Assembly (NCBI GenBank): GCA_018814305.1
Contig: JAHJAA010000017.1
Span: 1 to 64,000, forward strand
From: Pseudomonadota bacterium
GTDB taxonomy: Bacteria > Desulfobacterota > Desulfobulbia > Desulfobulbales > JAGXFP01
Reading direction: 5' to 3'
DNA: 64,000 nucleotides
Part shown: piece after piece, positions 20,472 to 29,043 of the stretch
Numbering within the stretch: the first letter of the stretch is position 1
Layout of the letters: each line of letters opens with the position of its first letter
Program-made: the position numbers and the translations under genes
Notes under the pieces: generated by a model
What the model was told of the DNA's origin: nothing
The model's database searches: none
The model's input: only the letters and a program-made list of their open reading frames with translations

Positions 20472-20756
20472 AAAATGAGAATACTCCACGAATAGGGATG
20501 AAAAGATTCCAACGGAAACATCACACGGTTATTCGCAAATGCTACCCCTGTCAAGAAGAAACCTAAAACAACACCACAACGACATTATTGTTTTCATAGG
20601 TGCCTCTTGCCAAATGACCTCCTAGCAAGATCAGGAGAAAAATATCCAGTGCAGAGACGATTTAACAATGAAGACATCACACAGGATATTTTTAACCGAG
20701 TAGAGCAGATGTTTATTTTATAAGAGGCTCAAAGATATCCAAATAGAGGCACCCAG

Positions 20757-20795
20757 TATTTAATGTTGACATCAACCACTTGGCAACATTAAATA
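20757..20795. promoter_or_regulatory. Perfect 12-bp inverted repeat, possible operator
   Basis: TATTTAATGTTG (20757-20768) is exactly repeated in reverse complement as CAACATTAAATA (20784-20795) across a 15-bp spacer. It lies about 100 bp upstream of the likely -35 box of the beta-propeller gene and 285 bp from the GlmU start. An activator or silencer site is the simplest reading. Confidence 0.45.
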
Positions 20796-20897
20796 TTAAA
20801 AATCAATTGATGAAACAAAAATCTACTTAAGTTTTCCCTTTAATTATTAAACTCCCCTCACCCAAATACTTTAAAAAACTTCCCTATGATATATTTC

Positions 20898-20926
20898 TTG
20901 ACATAGACTCGATAGAGACGTAATCA
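20898..20926 (+). promoter_or_regulatory. Likely sigma70-type promoter of the beta-propeller gene
   Basis: A perfect TTGACA -35 box (20898-20903), a 17-bp spacer and TAATCA as the -10 (20921-20926). The start codon is about 85 bp downstream. Confidence 0.6.
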
Positions 20927-21011
20927 AGGATTGTACCACGATGTAGTACTTTTGTTAAGCGAGTTGCATGGCAGGATTGAGATATCCAAATTTTAATCAC
21001 CGGAGAAGGAC

Positions 21012-22100
21012 ATGAACAAGAAACTGGCAAAAATGGCTTTATCCCTGACTGTTGCTCTTGGAGCAACTTTACTTCTGGGCGCAACACCCAGCGCATCAGC
21101 AGATGATAACGGTGTTGCAATCGAAGCAAAGTTCGGACCTACCTTTAATGCGATTGCGTATATCGCCGGGCATGGCGGCCATCTTGCCATAATCGACCTC
21201 AGAACATTGCGGGCACCGGATAATCTCGATAAAGATCGAATTGTTTTGACTGAAGCCGGTTCGGAGATGGAAGGCATCATCGCCGGGATGAGTTTCGAGG
21301 AGATTAAAAAGTCTGGTGGCAGCCATGGCCAGGCACTGGTCAAGGAAGGTGATAAAAAATATCTGGTCGCCGGGACATTGGCCGGAGAAGTTTATAAGGT
21401 CGATGTAGCCACCGGAGAAAAAGAAGGCCCCTTCAAAGTCGGACAAAAATTCTGCGGAGCCATTACCGGCCCTGATGGGAACATTTACTTTGAAGACATG
21501 GCAGACGGCTACGTCTACGTCTGGGATTCACAAAAATTGAAGACCGTGGACAAAATGCCCGTCGGAATGGCGGTCTGCGGTATCCAGTGGACCAAGAACC
21601 TTGACAAAGCGTACATCTCAGACATGCCCACCGGAATCGTCTATGTCTACGACTGGAAAACCAAGAAAAAAATCAAAGAGATTAAAAGCCCCGATATGAC
21701 CTTTATCCATCAGATCAGAATGACTCCCGATGGCAAGGAACTCTGGGTCAGCGCACCCAATGAATTTGATCCCGGTTTGAAGCCAGGTACCCGCCGCAGT
21801 CAGGTTGTCATTATCGACACCGCAACCGATACAATCTCCAAAAGAATTACCCTCCCGGACGGTATCCGTCCCCATGACTTTGCCTTCACCGATGACGGCA
21901 CCTATGCCTTCCTTTCCTCTCGGACCTATGGCGATGACAGTCTCTTAAATATCATGGAAAGGAAGGATTTCAAGATAGTTAATCAGATCTCAGCATGTGC
22001 CGCCTGTCACAAGAAGAATGAAGTGGAAGTTGAAATGGACAATGGTTCACCGCTATTGTGTGGGATAGAAATTGACTGGAATCCTCCCCCAATCAAGTAA
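21012..22100 (+). CDS. Periplasmic YncE/NirF-like beta-propeller with one c-type haem motif
   Basis: A cleavable signal peptide (residues 1-30, ending ATPSASA) is followed by repeated blades typical of YVTN-type propellers (VWDSQKLKTVDKMPVGMAV, VYDWKTKKKIKEI, VVIIDTATDTISKRI). Near the C-terminus CAACH (329-333) is a canonical haem c site, so the protein is probably a periplasmic redox protein. Unpaired cysteines at 148, 189 and 350 could form disulfides. The ribosome site GGAGAAGGA precedes the ATG. It is monocistronic with its own promoter and terminator. Relatives include d1-haem and nitrite/sulfur-enzyme accessory propellers. The exact substrate cannot be told from sequence. Confidence 0.8.
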   Translation: MNKKLAKMALSLTVALGATLLLGATPSASADDNGVAIEAKFGPTFNAIAYIAGHGGHLAIIDLRTLRAPDNLDKDRIVLTEAGSEMEGIIAGMSFEEIKKSGGSHGQALVKEGDKKYLVAGTLAGEVYKVDVATGEKEGPFKVGQKFCGAITGPDGNIYFEDMADGYVYVWDSQKLKTVDKMPVGMAVCGIQWTKNLDKAYISDMPTGIVYVYDWKTKKKIKEIKSPDMTFIHQIRMTPDGKELWVSAPNEFDPGLKPGTRRSQVVIIDTATDTISKRITLPDGIRPHDFAFTDDGTYAFLSSRTYGDDSLLNIMERKDFKIVNQISACAACHKKNEVEVEMDNGSPLLCGIEIDWNPPPIK

Positions 22101-22130
22101 TAATCCTCAGAGGATCTGGACATTTGCACC

Positions 22131-22167
22131 GTGGGGCCGGGGAATTTATCCTTGGCCCCACCTTTTT
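22131..22167 (+). terminator. Intrinsic terminator after the beta-propeller gene
   Basis: GTGGGGCC pairs perfectly with GGCCCCAC, followed by CTTTTT. It isolates the propeller gene from the ABC operon. Confidence 0.85.
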
Positions 22168-22325
22168 GGGGATATATGATGGCAGAACCAGCACCGATTG
22201 CTGGAAACAGGTCTTGACATTCCCAACCAACAGTCCCTTAGTATCATCAGTGAATACGAAGACGATAAGGTCATTTATACTGGATCTAAGACTCTGACCG
22301 TCAACCTCGAGATTTTGCGGGAAAC

Positions 22326-23531
22326 ATGAAGAAATTTGCCCTTTACAAGCTAGCCATCTCAAATCTGCGGCGGAAAATGGTTCGATCCATCCTGCTGCTG
22401 CTCCTCGCAACTATCGTCTCCGGAACCTTATTGGGGGCAACAATATTTATTACCGGGATGAAAAACGCCCTGAATATAGGGACATATCGTCTTGGAGCCG
22501 ATGTCCTGGTGGTTCCCTCCGAGAATGAGGCACAAGCCCGTTCCGCCCTGCTCGCCGGGAAACCAACCAGCTTTTATATGAATAGCTCGGTGCTGGAGAA
22601 GATCAAAGAGGTCGAAGGTGTAGAAATCGCCTCCCCTCAATTGTTTATTGAACCTTCGTCCTTCACTTGCTGTTACAGTGTCGATCTCTTTTTGATCGCC
22701 ATTGACCCGGTCACTGATTTCACCGTCCGACCCTGGCTTAAAAACAACCAGCACCAATCGCTTCAAGGAAATCAGATTATCGCCGGACGCTCCCTACCGA
22801 TCATGACTGAGTCAGTTATCCCATTTTTCGGAACCCTTTTCACAGTAGTCGGAACCATGGAACCGACAGGAATGAATTTCTTTGATCAATCGATTTTCAT
22901 GACCATGGATGCGGCCTATGCAATGGCAGAAAACTCCATTACTAAATCCATGCAACCCCTCAAATTAGAAAAAGGGATAATTTCGGCTGTTATGGTCAAA
23001 ACCGATGGCGTCATCAATCCCGACCGGGTAGCCACCAGGATCATGTATGCTCTAGATGGAGTCAAGGCCATCGCTTCAGATGAGGTCATCAGTACGGTTC
23101 GCAAACAACTCTCCGGCCTGCTAACCGGGATTATGACGGTGAGCATGGTCCTCTGGGCAATGGCCCTATTTATGATCGGATTCGCCTTTTATATGATTGT
23201 CAACGAACGCCAACGAGAACTTGGCATGCTTCGCGCTATGGGGGCCAAGAGACAGCACATCTTTTTATTGATCGTTTTCGAAGCGGTTATCATTACTTTT
23301 AGTGGCGGTCTTGCCGGGTTAGGAGTCGGCTTTGGGATGTTATTTGCCCTCCAGGAAAAAATCCAACAAAGCCTTCAACTCCCTTACATTCTGCCTCCAC
23401 CGGCGGTGGTTCGCGAACTCGTTGCCGCCTCACTGATTTTCTCAATTTGTACCGGGCTCCTGTCCTCGCTTATACCAGCATCCCTGGCCAGTCGCTTGGA
23501 ACCGTACGAGGCCATTCGTAAAGGTGAATAA
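22326..23531 (+). CDS. ABC transporter permease, FtsX/MacB type
   Basis: Inner-membrane permease of 401 residues. It has a first helix near 20-42 (ILLLLLATIVSGTLLGATIF), a large periplasmic domain (about 45-265), then three helices in the C-terminal FtsX core (TGIMTVSMVLWAMALFMIGF, IFLLIVFEAVIITFSGGLAG, and the last near 370). The motif NERQRELGMLRAMGAKRQ is diagnostic of the MacB/LolC group. These systems usually move lipids or lipoproteins, or drive periplasmic events by mechanotransmission. It shares an operon with the TPR protein and the ATPase that follow. Its ATG overlaps the TGA of a short upstream frame. Confidence 0.9.
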   Translation: MKKFALYKLAISNLRRKMVRSILLLLLATIVSGTLLGATIFITGMKNALNIGTYRLGADVLVVPSENEAQARSALLAGKPTSFYMNSSVLEKIKEVEGVEIASPQLFIEPSSFTCCYSVDLFLIAIDPVTDFTVRPWLKNNQHQSLQGNQIIAGRSLPIMTESVIPFFGTLFTVVGTMEPTGMNFFDQSIFMTMDAAYAMAENSITKSMQPLKLEKGIISAVMVKTDGVINPDRVATRIMYALDGVKAIASDEVISTVRKQLSGLLTGIMTVSMVLWAMALFMIGFAFYMIVNERQRELGMLRAMGAKRQHIFLLIVFEAVIITFSGGLAGLGVGFGMLFALQEKIQQSLQLPYILPPPAVVRELVAASLIFSICTGLLSSLIPASLASRLEPYEAIRKGE

Positions 23532-23561
23532 AAATCGTATTCCATCACCCCGGAAAAACCA

Positions 23562-24206
23562 ATGAAGAATATCGCTCTGTACTATACCGCCATTGCAATC
23601 CTCCTCTGCGGATTAAGCACCCTTAGCGCCACCGGATGCAATCGCCGGGACACGACAAAAAAACCAGTGGCTGAAACCACCGAGGCGGCCATCAACGAGT
23701 ACTCCCATGAAAGTCTCTTGGGGGAAGTGTTGCAACAGATTCAAGATAGTCCCAAAAACAGCCAGGCCTATTATCATCTCGCCGATCTCTACGAGCGGCA
23801 GGGACGATATCAACAGGCAATTGAAGCATATCAACAGGTAATCCGTTTAGATCCGGACAAAGAGTACACCTACTTTAAGCTTGGCACGGCCTACAGCAGA
23901 CTGGATCAACCTGAAAAAGCGGTGGATGTTTTACTTGAAGCAGCCAAACGTCTGCCCAACAACCCGATTGTCATGAATAATCTGGCCATCGTTTATGGCA
24001 AACTCGGTAAACTTGACGAGGAGGTCGTTGCCTTACAGAAGGCCCTTGAACTCAGGCCCAAATATGCCTCGGCCCGCTTCAATCTGGCAATAACCCTCAT
24101 AAAGAAAAATGATCTGGACGGAGCCCGGGCGCAGTATGAAGTTCTCAACAAGATAGACCGGACCATGGCTCAAGAACTCAAAAAACGCATCGACCGGGTT
24201 CAATAG
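23562..24206 (+). CDS. Periplasmic TPR-repeat protein, possibly a lipoprotein
   Basis: An N-terminal secretion signal (IALYYTAIAILLCGLSTLSA) ends at Cys26 in SATGC, a weak lipobox. At least four tetratricopeptide units follow (for example AYYHLADLYERQGRYQQAIE, YFKLGTAYSRLDQPEKAVD, VMNNLAIVYGKLGKLDEEV, ASARFNLAITLIKKNDLDG). It is likely a scaffold on the periplasmic face working with the neighbouring ABC permease/ATPase. It sits 30 bp after the permease stop. Confidence 0.85.
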   Translation: MKNIALYYTAIAILLCGLSTLSATGCNRRDTTKKPVAETTEAAINEYSHESLLGEVLQQIQDSPKNSQAYYHLADLYERQGRYQQAIEAYQQVIRLDPDKEYTYFKLGTAYSRLDQPEKAVDVLLEAAKRLPNNPIVMNNLAIVYGKLGKLDEEVVALQKALELRPKYASARFNLAITLIKKNDLDGARAQYEVLNKIDRTMAQELKKRIDRVQ

Positions 24207-24304
24207 TTTTCCCCACAGGGAAAAACCTTAACAAAGAAGTCCAGTGAAAGCTACCTCCAGGTTCCTGGTGGTGGAACCTCACTTGCGATTTCATAGAGGT
24301 TGTT

Positions 24305-24970
24305 ATGATTCAGACAATAAATCTCTGCAAATCATACCGGATCAGCGGACAAGTTATCAAAGCGGCAGACCGAGTGAATATCTCCATTAGCACAGGGGAA
24401 CTGGTTGCCATTATCGGTCACTCGGGCAGCGGAAAAACAACACTGCTTAGCCTCCTGGGCGGCTTAACCAAACCCGACTCCGGGCAGGTCTTGATCGAAG
24501 ACCTTAACTTATGGTCCATGAACGATTCTCGCCTCGCCCAACTCCGCAATAAACGATTCGGTTTTATTTATCAGTTTGCCAGTCTGATCCCGACCTTGAC
24601 TGCCCTGGAAAATCTCTACCTGCCAACAGCGTTCGGTAAAGGATATGATGATCTAAAAAACCGGGCTATGGACCTCCTCCAAAAGGTGGGTATGAACGAC
24701 AAGGCCGATTTCTATCCCTCACAACTATCCGGCGGGCAACAACGGCGAGTATCCATAGCAAGGGCTTTTATCAATAATCCGGAAATCATCCTGGCCGATG
24801 AACCAACCGGCGACCTTGATGAAGAAACCGAAGCGGAGATCATCGATCTTTTCAAGACCATGAATCAAGAGCGGGGAACAACCTTTATTATCGTCACCCA
24901 CAATAAAAGCATCGCCCAACAAGCCCAAAGAAACTTCTCCATGAGAGATGGTGATCTGCAGGAAAACTGA
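24305..24970 (+). CDS. ABC transporter ATPase, LolD/MacB type
   Basis: Cytoplasmic ATPase subunit of 221 residues. It shows Walker A GHSGSGKTT (about 39-47), the ABC signature LSGGQQRR, Walker B IILADEPTGDLDEE and the switch His in VTHNK. The short length and the DEPTGDLD motif place it in the MacB/LolD/FtsE family. It pairs with the FtsX-type permease encoded at 22326-23531, forming a three-gene unit with the TPR protein between. A second, unrelated set of the same class is encoded at 28.3-31.5 kb. Confidence 0.93.
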   Translation: MIQTINLCKSYRISGQVIKAADRVNISISTGELVAIIGHSGSGKTTLLSLLGGLTKPDSGQVLIEDLNLWSMNDSRLAQLRNKRFGFIYQFASLIPTLTALENLYLPTAFGKGYDDLKNRAMDLLQKVGMNDKADFYPSQLSGGQQRRVSIARAFINNPEIILADEPTGDLDEETEAEIIDLFKTMNQERGTTFIIVTHNKSIAQQAQRNFSMRDGDLQEN

Positions 24971-25169
24971 TCTTTAGGCAGAATCTTCGACCCAACATTC
25001 TGAAAAAGGACCGTATGCCCCTGACTGTTTTAACCGTATACCTCATCTGGGAGCAAAAGATCTCATCCTGACCACGAGTAAACGCAATAAATAAGTTAGG
25101 GATGATCCAGAAAACGATCCGCTGCTCCACGGAACTCTCATTCCTGTTATTTCCATGCTTCAAACAATT

Positions 25170-26450
25170 TCACGCCGCTCCGATTGAATTACCATCGTTG
25201 GTTAGTTGCTCCTCAATCCTCAGGAGTTGATTGTATTTGGCCAAACGATCAGTGCGGCTGGCCGATCCGGTTTTTATCAATCCGGCACCGGTCGCCACAG
25301 CCAGGTCGGCGATAAAAGCATCACTCGTTTCTCCAGACCGATGACTGATGATACAGCGTAATCCTGCATCATAGGCAATCGCCATGGTCTCCAGGGTTTC
25401 CGTCAAGGTCCCGATCTGGTTGACTTTGATCAAGACGGCATTTGCCTGTTTCTTGATAATCCCTTCCTTAAGAATATTAGGATTGGTCACGAAAAGGTCA
25501 TCACCGATGATCAAAATTCGATTGCCGAGCTTTTGGGTAAGCCGCGGCCAACCTTCGCCATCCTGCTCGGCTAGACCATCCTCGATGGAAAACAGGGGAT
25601 ATCGCTCAACGAGATCGGTATAATAATCGATCATCTGATTGGTTGAGAACTCCCGGCCCTCCATATGATAGTGCCCATTCCGGTAAAATTCTGAGCTCGC
25701 CGCATCAAGAGCCAGGAATATATCCCGACCTGGTTGATAGTGTGCCTCTTCGATTGCCTGGAGGATCAATTGGATTGCCTGATCATGGGAATCAAGAGAG
25801 GGAGCAAAGCCACCTTCATCCCCTACATTGGTGGAAAGGTTGCGACCAGCCAAGACCTTTTTCAAACGATGAAAGACCTCGACCCCAGCCCGCAAATTTT
25901 CCGAAAATGAGGCCTGAAGCTGTGGAACAATCATGAACTCCTGGATATCGAGATTATTGGCGGCATGCTGGCCACCATTGATGATATTCATCATCGGGAA
26001 AGGTAATACCAGAAGTCCTGCCTTATTCGGAGCAGACAACACTTCATGGAGATAACGATACAGCGGCAGTCCGGTGCCCAAGGCCCCAACCCGACAGGCA
26101 GCCAGGCTCACCGCAAGGATTGCGTTGGCGCCGAGACTGCTCTTATCTTCAGTCCCGTCGAGGGCACACATGGCGTGATCAAGATCGGACTGGTGAGTGG
26201 GATCCATCCCAATGAGATGAGGGGCTATCTTTTCTTTAACCGAGGCCACAGCCCTGCGAACGGATTTTCCGTTATAATAGTTTGGATCACCGTCGCGTAA
26301 CTCAAGGGCCTCACGCGTTCCAGTGGAAGCACCGGAGGGAACCGCAGCGCGACCAAGATGTCCCCCATCGGTAATAACATCCGCTTCAACCGTTGGGTTG
26401 CCCCGGGAATCCAGAATCTGCCGGGCCTTCACTGCGATAATTTTTGCCAT
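25170..26450 (-). CDS. eno: Enolase
   Basis: Interconverts 2-phosphoglycerate and phosphoenolpyruvate. The 426 residues match the family. It contains [17 protein letters not shown] (about 8-24), the SGASTG loop, [22 protein letters not shown], the catalytic-Lys region ([13 protein letters not shown]) and the signature IISHRSGET. It is the first gene of the - strand block, with no operon partner. The start ATG 26450 has a GGAGA-type ribosome site. Confidence 0.98.
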   Translation of the reverse strand: MAKIIAVKARQILDSRGNPTVEADVITDGGHLGRAAVPSGASTGTREALELRDGDPNYYNGKSVRRAVASVKEKIAPHLIGMDPTHQSDLDHAMCALDGTEDKSSLGANAILAVSLAACRVGALGTGLPLYRYLHEVLSAPNKAGLLVLPFPMMNIINGGQHAANNLDIQEFMIVPQLQASFSENLRAGVEVFHRLKKVLAGRNLSTNVGDEGGFAPSLDSHDQAIQLILQAIEEAHYQPGRDIFLALDAASSEFYRNGHYHMEGREFSTNQMIDYYTDLVERYPLFSIEDGLAEQDGEGWPRLTQKLGNRILIIGDDLFVTNPNILKEGIIKKQANAVLIKVNQIGTLTETLETMAIAYDAGLRCIISHRSGETSDAFIADLAVATGAGLIKTGSASRTDRLAKYNQLLRIEEQLTNDGNSIGAA

Positions 26451-26558
26451 GGGAATCTCCTGTATCCTTCGGAAGGGAATAATGTTGGGAACGGACCATC
26501 ATTACTTATTAACAAATTAGTTATAGTAAGGACAAGCATAGACCCCTGCTGAGCCAAT

Positions 26559-26591
26559 AAAAAAAGCCGGAGGGTATTTCCCCCCCGGCTT
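26559..26591 (-). terminator. Intrinsic terminator of the small membrane-protein gene
   Basis: GCCGG pairs with CCGGC (with extra pairs inside, GGG/CCC). In the minus sense the stem is followed by a seven-T tract (A-run at 26559-26565 on the + strand). Confidence 0.85.
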
Positions 26592-26621
26592 ATAACAAAC
26601 CTAAAAAATATTCAGATGATT

Positions 26622-26840
26622 TCACATACCGACTATCGCTGTAAACCAACTTTTAAACAAGGCAATGGGGCCACCACTGCTGGCCATGGCACTAAAGAGG
26701 CAGGCAACAGCCCAAATCCCGACCAGCCCTGAAACAACACCCATGGTGATCAAGCTTCCCCTTGAAACAGCGTCCGAATCAGTGCGGGATGAAACTTCAA
26801 CACGGTTTCTATTATCGGTTCTATCTTTAACGCCATCCAT
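26622..26840 (-). CDS. Small single-helix membrane protein, unknown function
   Basis: 72 residues from ATG 26840, preceded by GGGGAA. The N-terminal half is polar (Arg/Asp/Ser-rich). The C-terminal half is hydrophobic (MGVVSGLVGIWAVACLFSAM), followed by ASSGGPIALFKSWFTAIVGM, which could form a second short amphipathic helix. It has its own terminator, which supports a real gene. I do not recognise the family. The gap to the barrel gene (26841-27132) shows nothing. Confidence 0.7.
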   Translation of the reverse strand: MDGVKDRTDNRNRVEVSSRTDSDAVSRGSLITMGVVSGLVGIWAVACLFSAMASSGGPIALFKSWFTAIVGM

Positions 26841-27132
26841 TGTTCTTCCCCTTTTTTGGTTTCTCAACTATTTTTGCGGCCAAACATCAACTGTTCTTTA
26901 CATCTAGCCAAAATCGTGCCAATAAAAACAAACTTGACAATTCAAACAGTTAGCAAACAAACCTCCCGAGTACCATGCCAATCTGACCGCCCGATTTGCC
27001 AAAATGACATGGATTGATGAAGAAGCTTTGCCTAAAGTTAAAAACGGTTATGAAAAAAATTTTGGTCCTACGGAAAAACAAAAGGGAAGTGGTCGAGAGA
27101 GGGTAATACTATCGCCTTTTGACTCCATCGTC

Positions 27133-28350
27133 TCAGAAAAACACCCGGTATTCCAAGAGGATACTGCGGGGGGTGTCTGTAAACTGGCTCCCATTCTCTC
27201 CAATGCTTGAGCTGGTATTCAGCGGGAGGAAAATGGTCGCAGTAAGATCTACCTCGTCGGCTAGAGAATATAGTAAATTTGCCGCCACCAGCCCTGAATG
27301 ATCAGAAAGGTTTATCAAAGTCAAGAGGGTAGCGTTCAACAGCGGAGTGATCTCATACCCCAGGCCGATCCCACCATGATGCCGACCGGAATAACCTGAT
27401 TCGACCGGATCATTATTTGAAAACACTTTGCTCATCAGATACTCTGTACGCCAATTCAAGCGGGAAGTGACTTGCCTATCAAGACCGAAGACAACATTCA
27501 GTTGAGCCGGGTATCCGTCCATGCCTGAGTCGATATAATTCCCTTCACTCCGTAGACCGTAATGACCGGCAATCTCACCCTGGAACCCCCATCCCAACAG
27601 ATACCGGTCATGAACTTTTCCCCCAAGAAACGTCATTTGAAATCCGCCTGTTTCAAAGGAATAACGACCCAGCATACTCGTCTGTGACCAGTCTGGAGTC
27701 TGGCTCCAACCGGTGGAGCTGGCCGGGTCTGCTTCGTAGGCCAGTACTCCGATCAGGTCCACTTGAGATAAGGGATTTAACCGAAGATTCAACCGAACTC
27801 CGTCGACCCCGGGCTTATACATCCGAAAAAAAGTCTGGGGCTGAAAAGGGGCAAATAGATCGTTTGGAGAATAATAAAAGGTGGTGGCCAGGTTAATCGG
27901 CTGCCGCCCCGCCGTGAAATCAAAACGACCAGATGACAACTGGCAGGTAAACGAATCGATCAAGAGCACACTCCGAGAATCTCCTCCCTCATCAACACTC
28001 CCGGCAAAGAGGCTGCTCCGCTCCACATCCCAAAGGTTTTTACCGGCGGTACTTGTCACAGGGGCAAGGCTGTACGAAGATTCAAGAAGATTGATGGAAA
28101 AGCGAAAAGATTCATTGCCCGCTCGGACCAATACCCTAAAATCTTCCGCCCAGGCGATTTGATCTCTTTTATGATATGATCCGGTGTCTGGATACACCAG
28201 ATATCCAGTTCCGATCTTGAAAAAAACCTGTAGATCATCAAACCTTATAGGATCGCTTGCGTTCACCGAAAATGGCCAAGCCAATCCCCACATTACAACC
28301 ACGAGTCCGGCGACCATCAAAGCAGGAAGGCCGGTTTTCAATGCTTTCAC
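27133..28350 (-). CDS. Outer-membrane beta-barrel protein
   Basis: A signal peptide (residues 1-32, hydrophobic core LPALMVAGLVVVMWGLAW, ending VNASD) is followed by about 370 residues of alternating polar/aromatic strands with Tyr/Phe/Gly-rich turns. The protein ends in LLEYRVFF; a terminal Phe is the outer-membrane sorting signal. It resembles porin-like/DUF1302-type barrels in texture. Its ATG overlaps the stop of the ABC ATPase by 4 bp, so it belongs to the envelope ABC operon and may be its outer-membrane exit or target. The substrate is unknown. Confidence 0.8.
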   Translation of the reverse strand: MKALKTGLPALMVAGLVVVMWGLAWPFSVNASDPIRFDDLQVFFKIGTGYLVYPDTGSYHKRDQIAWAEDFRVLVRAGNESFRFSINLLESSYSLAPVTSTAGKNLWDVERSSLFAGSVDEGGDSRSVLLIDSFTCQLSSGRFDFTAGRQPINLATTFYYSPNDLFAPFQPQTFFRMYKPGVDGVRLNLRLNPLSQVDLIGVLAYEADPASSTGWSQTPDWSQTSMLGRYSFETGGFQMTFLGGKVHDRYLLGWGFQGEIAGHYGLRSEGNYIDSGMDGYPAQLNVVFGLDRQVTSRLNWRTEYLMSKVFSNNDPVESGYSGRHHGGIGLGYEITPLLNATLLTLINLSDHSGLVAANLLYSLADEVDLTATIFLPLNTSSSIGENGSQFTDTPRSILLEYRVFF

Positions 28351-29036
28351 CGCCGAACCTCATCTCCGGTGAGTTGTCCATCGGTAAGCCGAATCAGACG
28401 ATGGGCTCGATCCATAACCCGTTGATCATGGGTTGAAAAAAGAAACGTAATCCGTTTTTCATCATTGAGCTTTTCCATCAATCCAAGCAGACCGTCGGCC
28501 GTGGTGGTATCAACATTGGCAGTTGGTTCATCGGCGAGAACCACTGCTGGTTCGGGACAAATGGCCCGGGCTATGGCCACCCGCTGCTGCTGCCCACCAG
28601 ACAACTCGTCTGGGCGGCGATTAGCCAACCCGGCAAGCCCAACCTCATCTAAAATTGTCATGGTTCGATCATAACGTTCTTTGGCAGGCACTCCTTGCAA
28701 AGCCAGGACAAATTCGGCATTTTCATAGGCAGTCAGCACCGGAACCAAATTATAGGCCTGAAACACAAACCCGATCCGATCCCGCCGCAATCGTGACAAC
28801 TGAGTTCGATTCAACAAGGCCAGATCATTTCCCTCCAACAGGATAGTTCCCTGGGAAGGTTCATCAAGGGCGCCGATCAGATTCAGGACAGTAGTCTTGC
28901 CGGATCCGGAAGGCCCGCAGAGGGCAGAAAATTCGCCCAGGGCCAAACCCAGGGTCAAATCCTGCACTGCATGGACCTGGACCTTCCCCTGCTGATAAAT
29001 TTTAGTTACGTTCCGTAATTGAATCAAGTTTTCCAT
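28347..29036 (-). CDS. ABC transporter ATPase, LolD/MacB type (second set)
   Basis: 229 residues. Walker A GPSGSGKTT (about 40-48), signature LSGGQQQRVAIARA, Walker B VVLADEPTANVD, switch His in STHDQRV. It belongs to the lipoprotein/macrolide-type ABC class. It lies 7 bp after the preceding permease gene and overlaps the barrel gene. It would energise the two FtsX-type permeases encoded just upstream. Confidence 0.94.
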   Translation of the reverse strand: MENLIQLRNVTKIYQQGKVQVHAVQDLTLGLALGEFSALCGPSGSGKTTVLNLIGALDEPSQGTILLEGNDLALLNRTQLSRLRRDRIGFVFQAYNLVPVLTAYENAEFVLALQGVPAKERYDRTMTILDEVGLAGLANRRPDELSGGQQQRVAIARAICPEPAVVLADEPTANVDTTTADGLLGLMEKLNDEKRITFLFSTHDQRVMDRAHRLIRLTDGQLTGDEVRR

Positions 29037-29043
29037 TGCTTCC

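Larger units (their letters stand above)
20472..21011. other. AT-rich divergent control region
   Basis: No gene is seen. The region separates the GlmU-like gene (minus) from the beta-propeller gene (plus) and is clearly AT-rich. It holds a perfect 12-bp inverted repeat and a sigma70-like promoter, listed separately. Confidence 0.5.
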
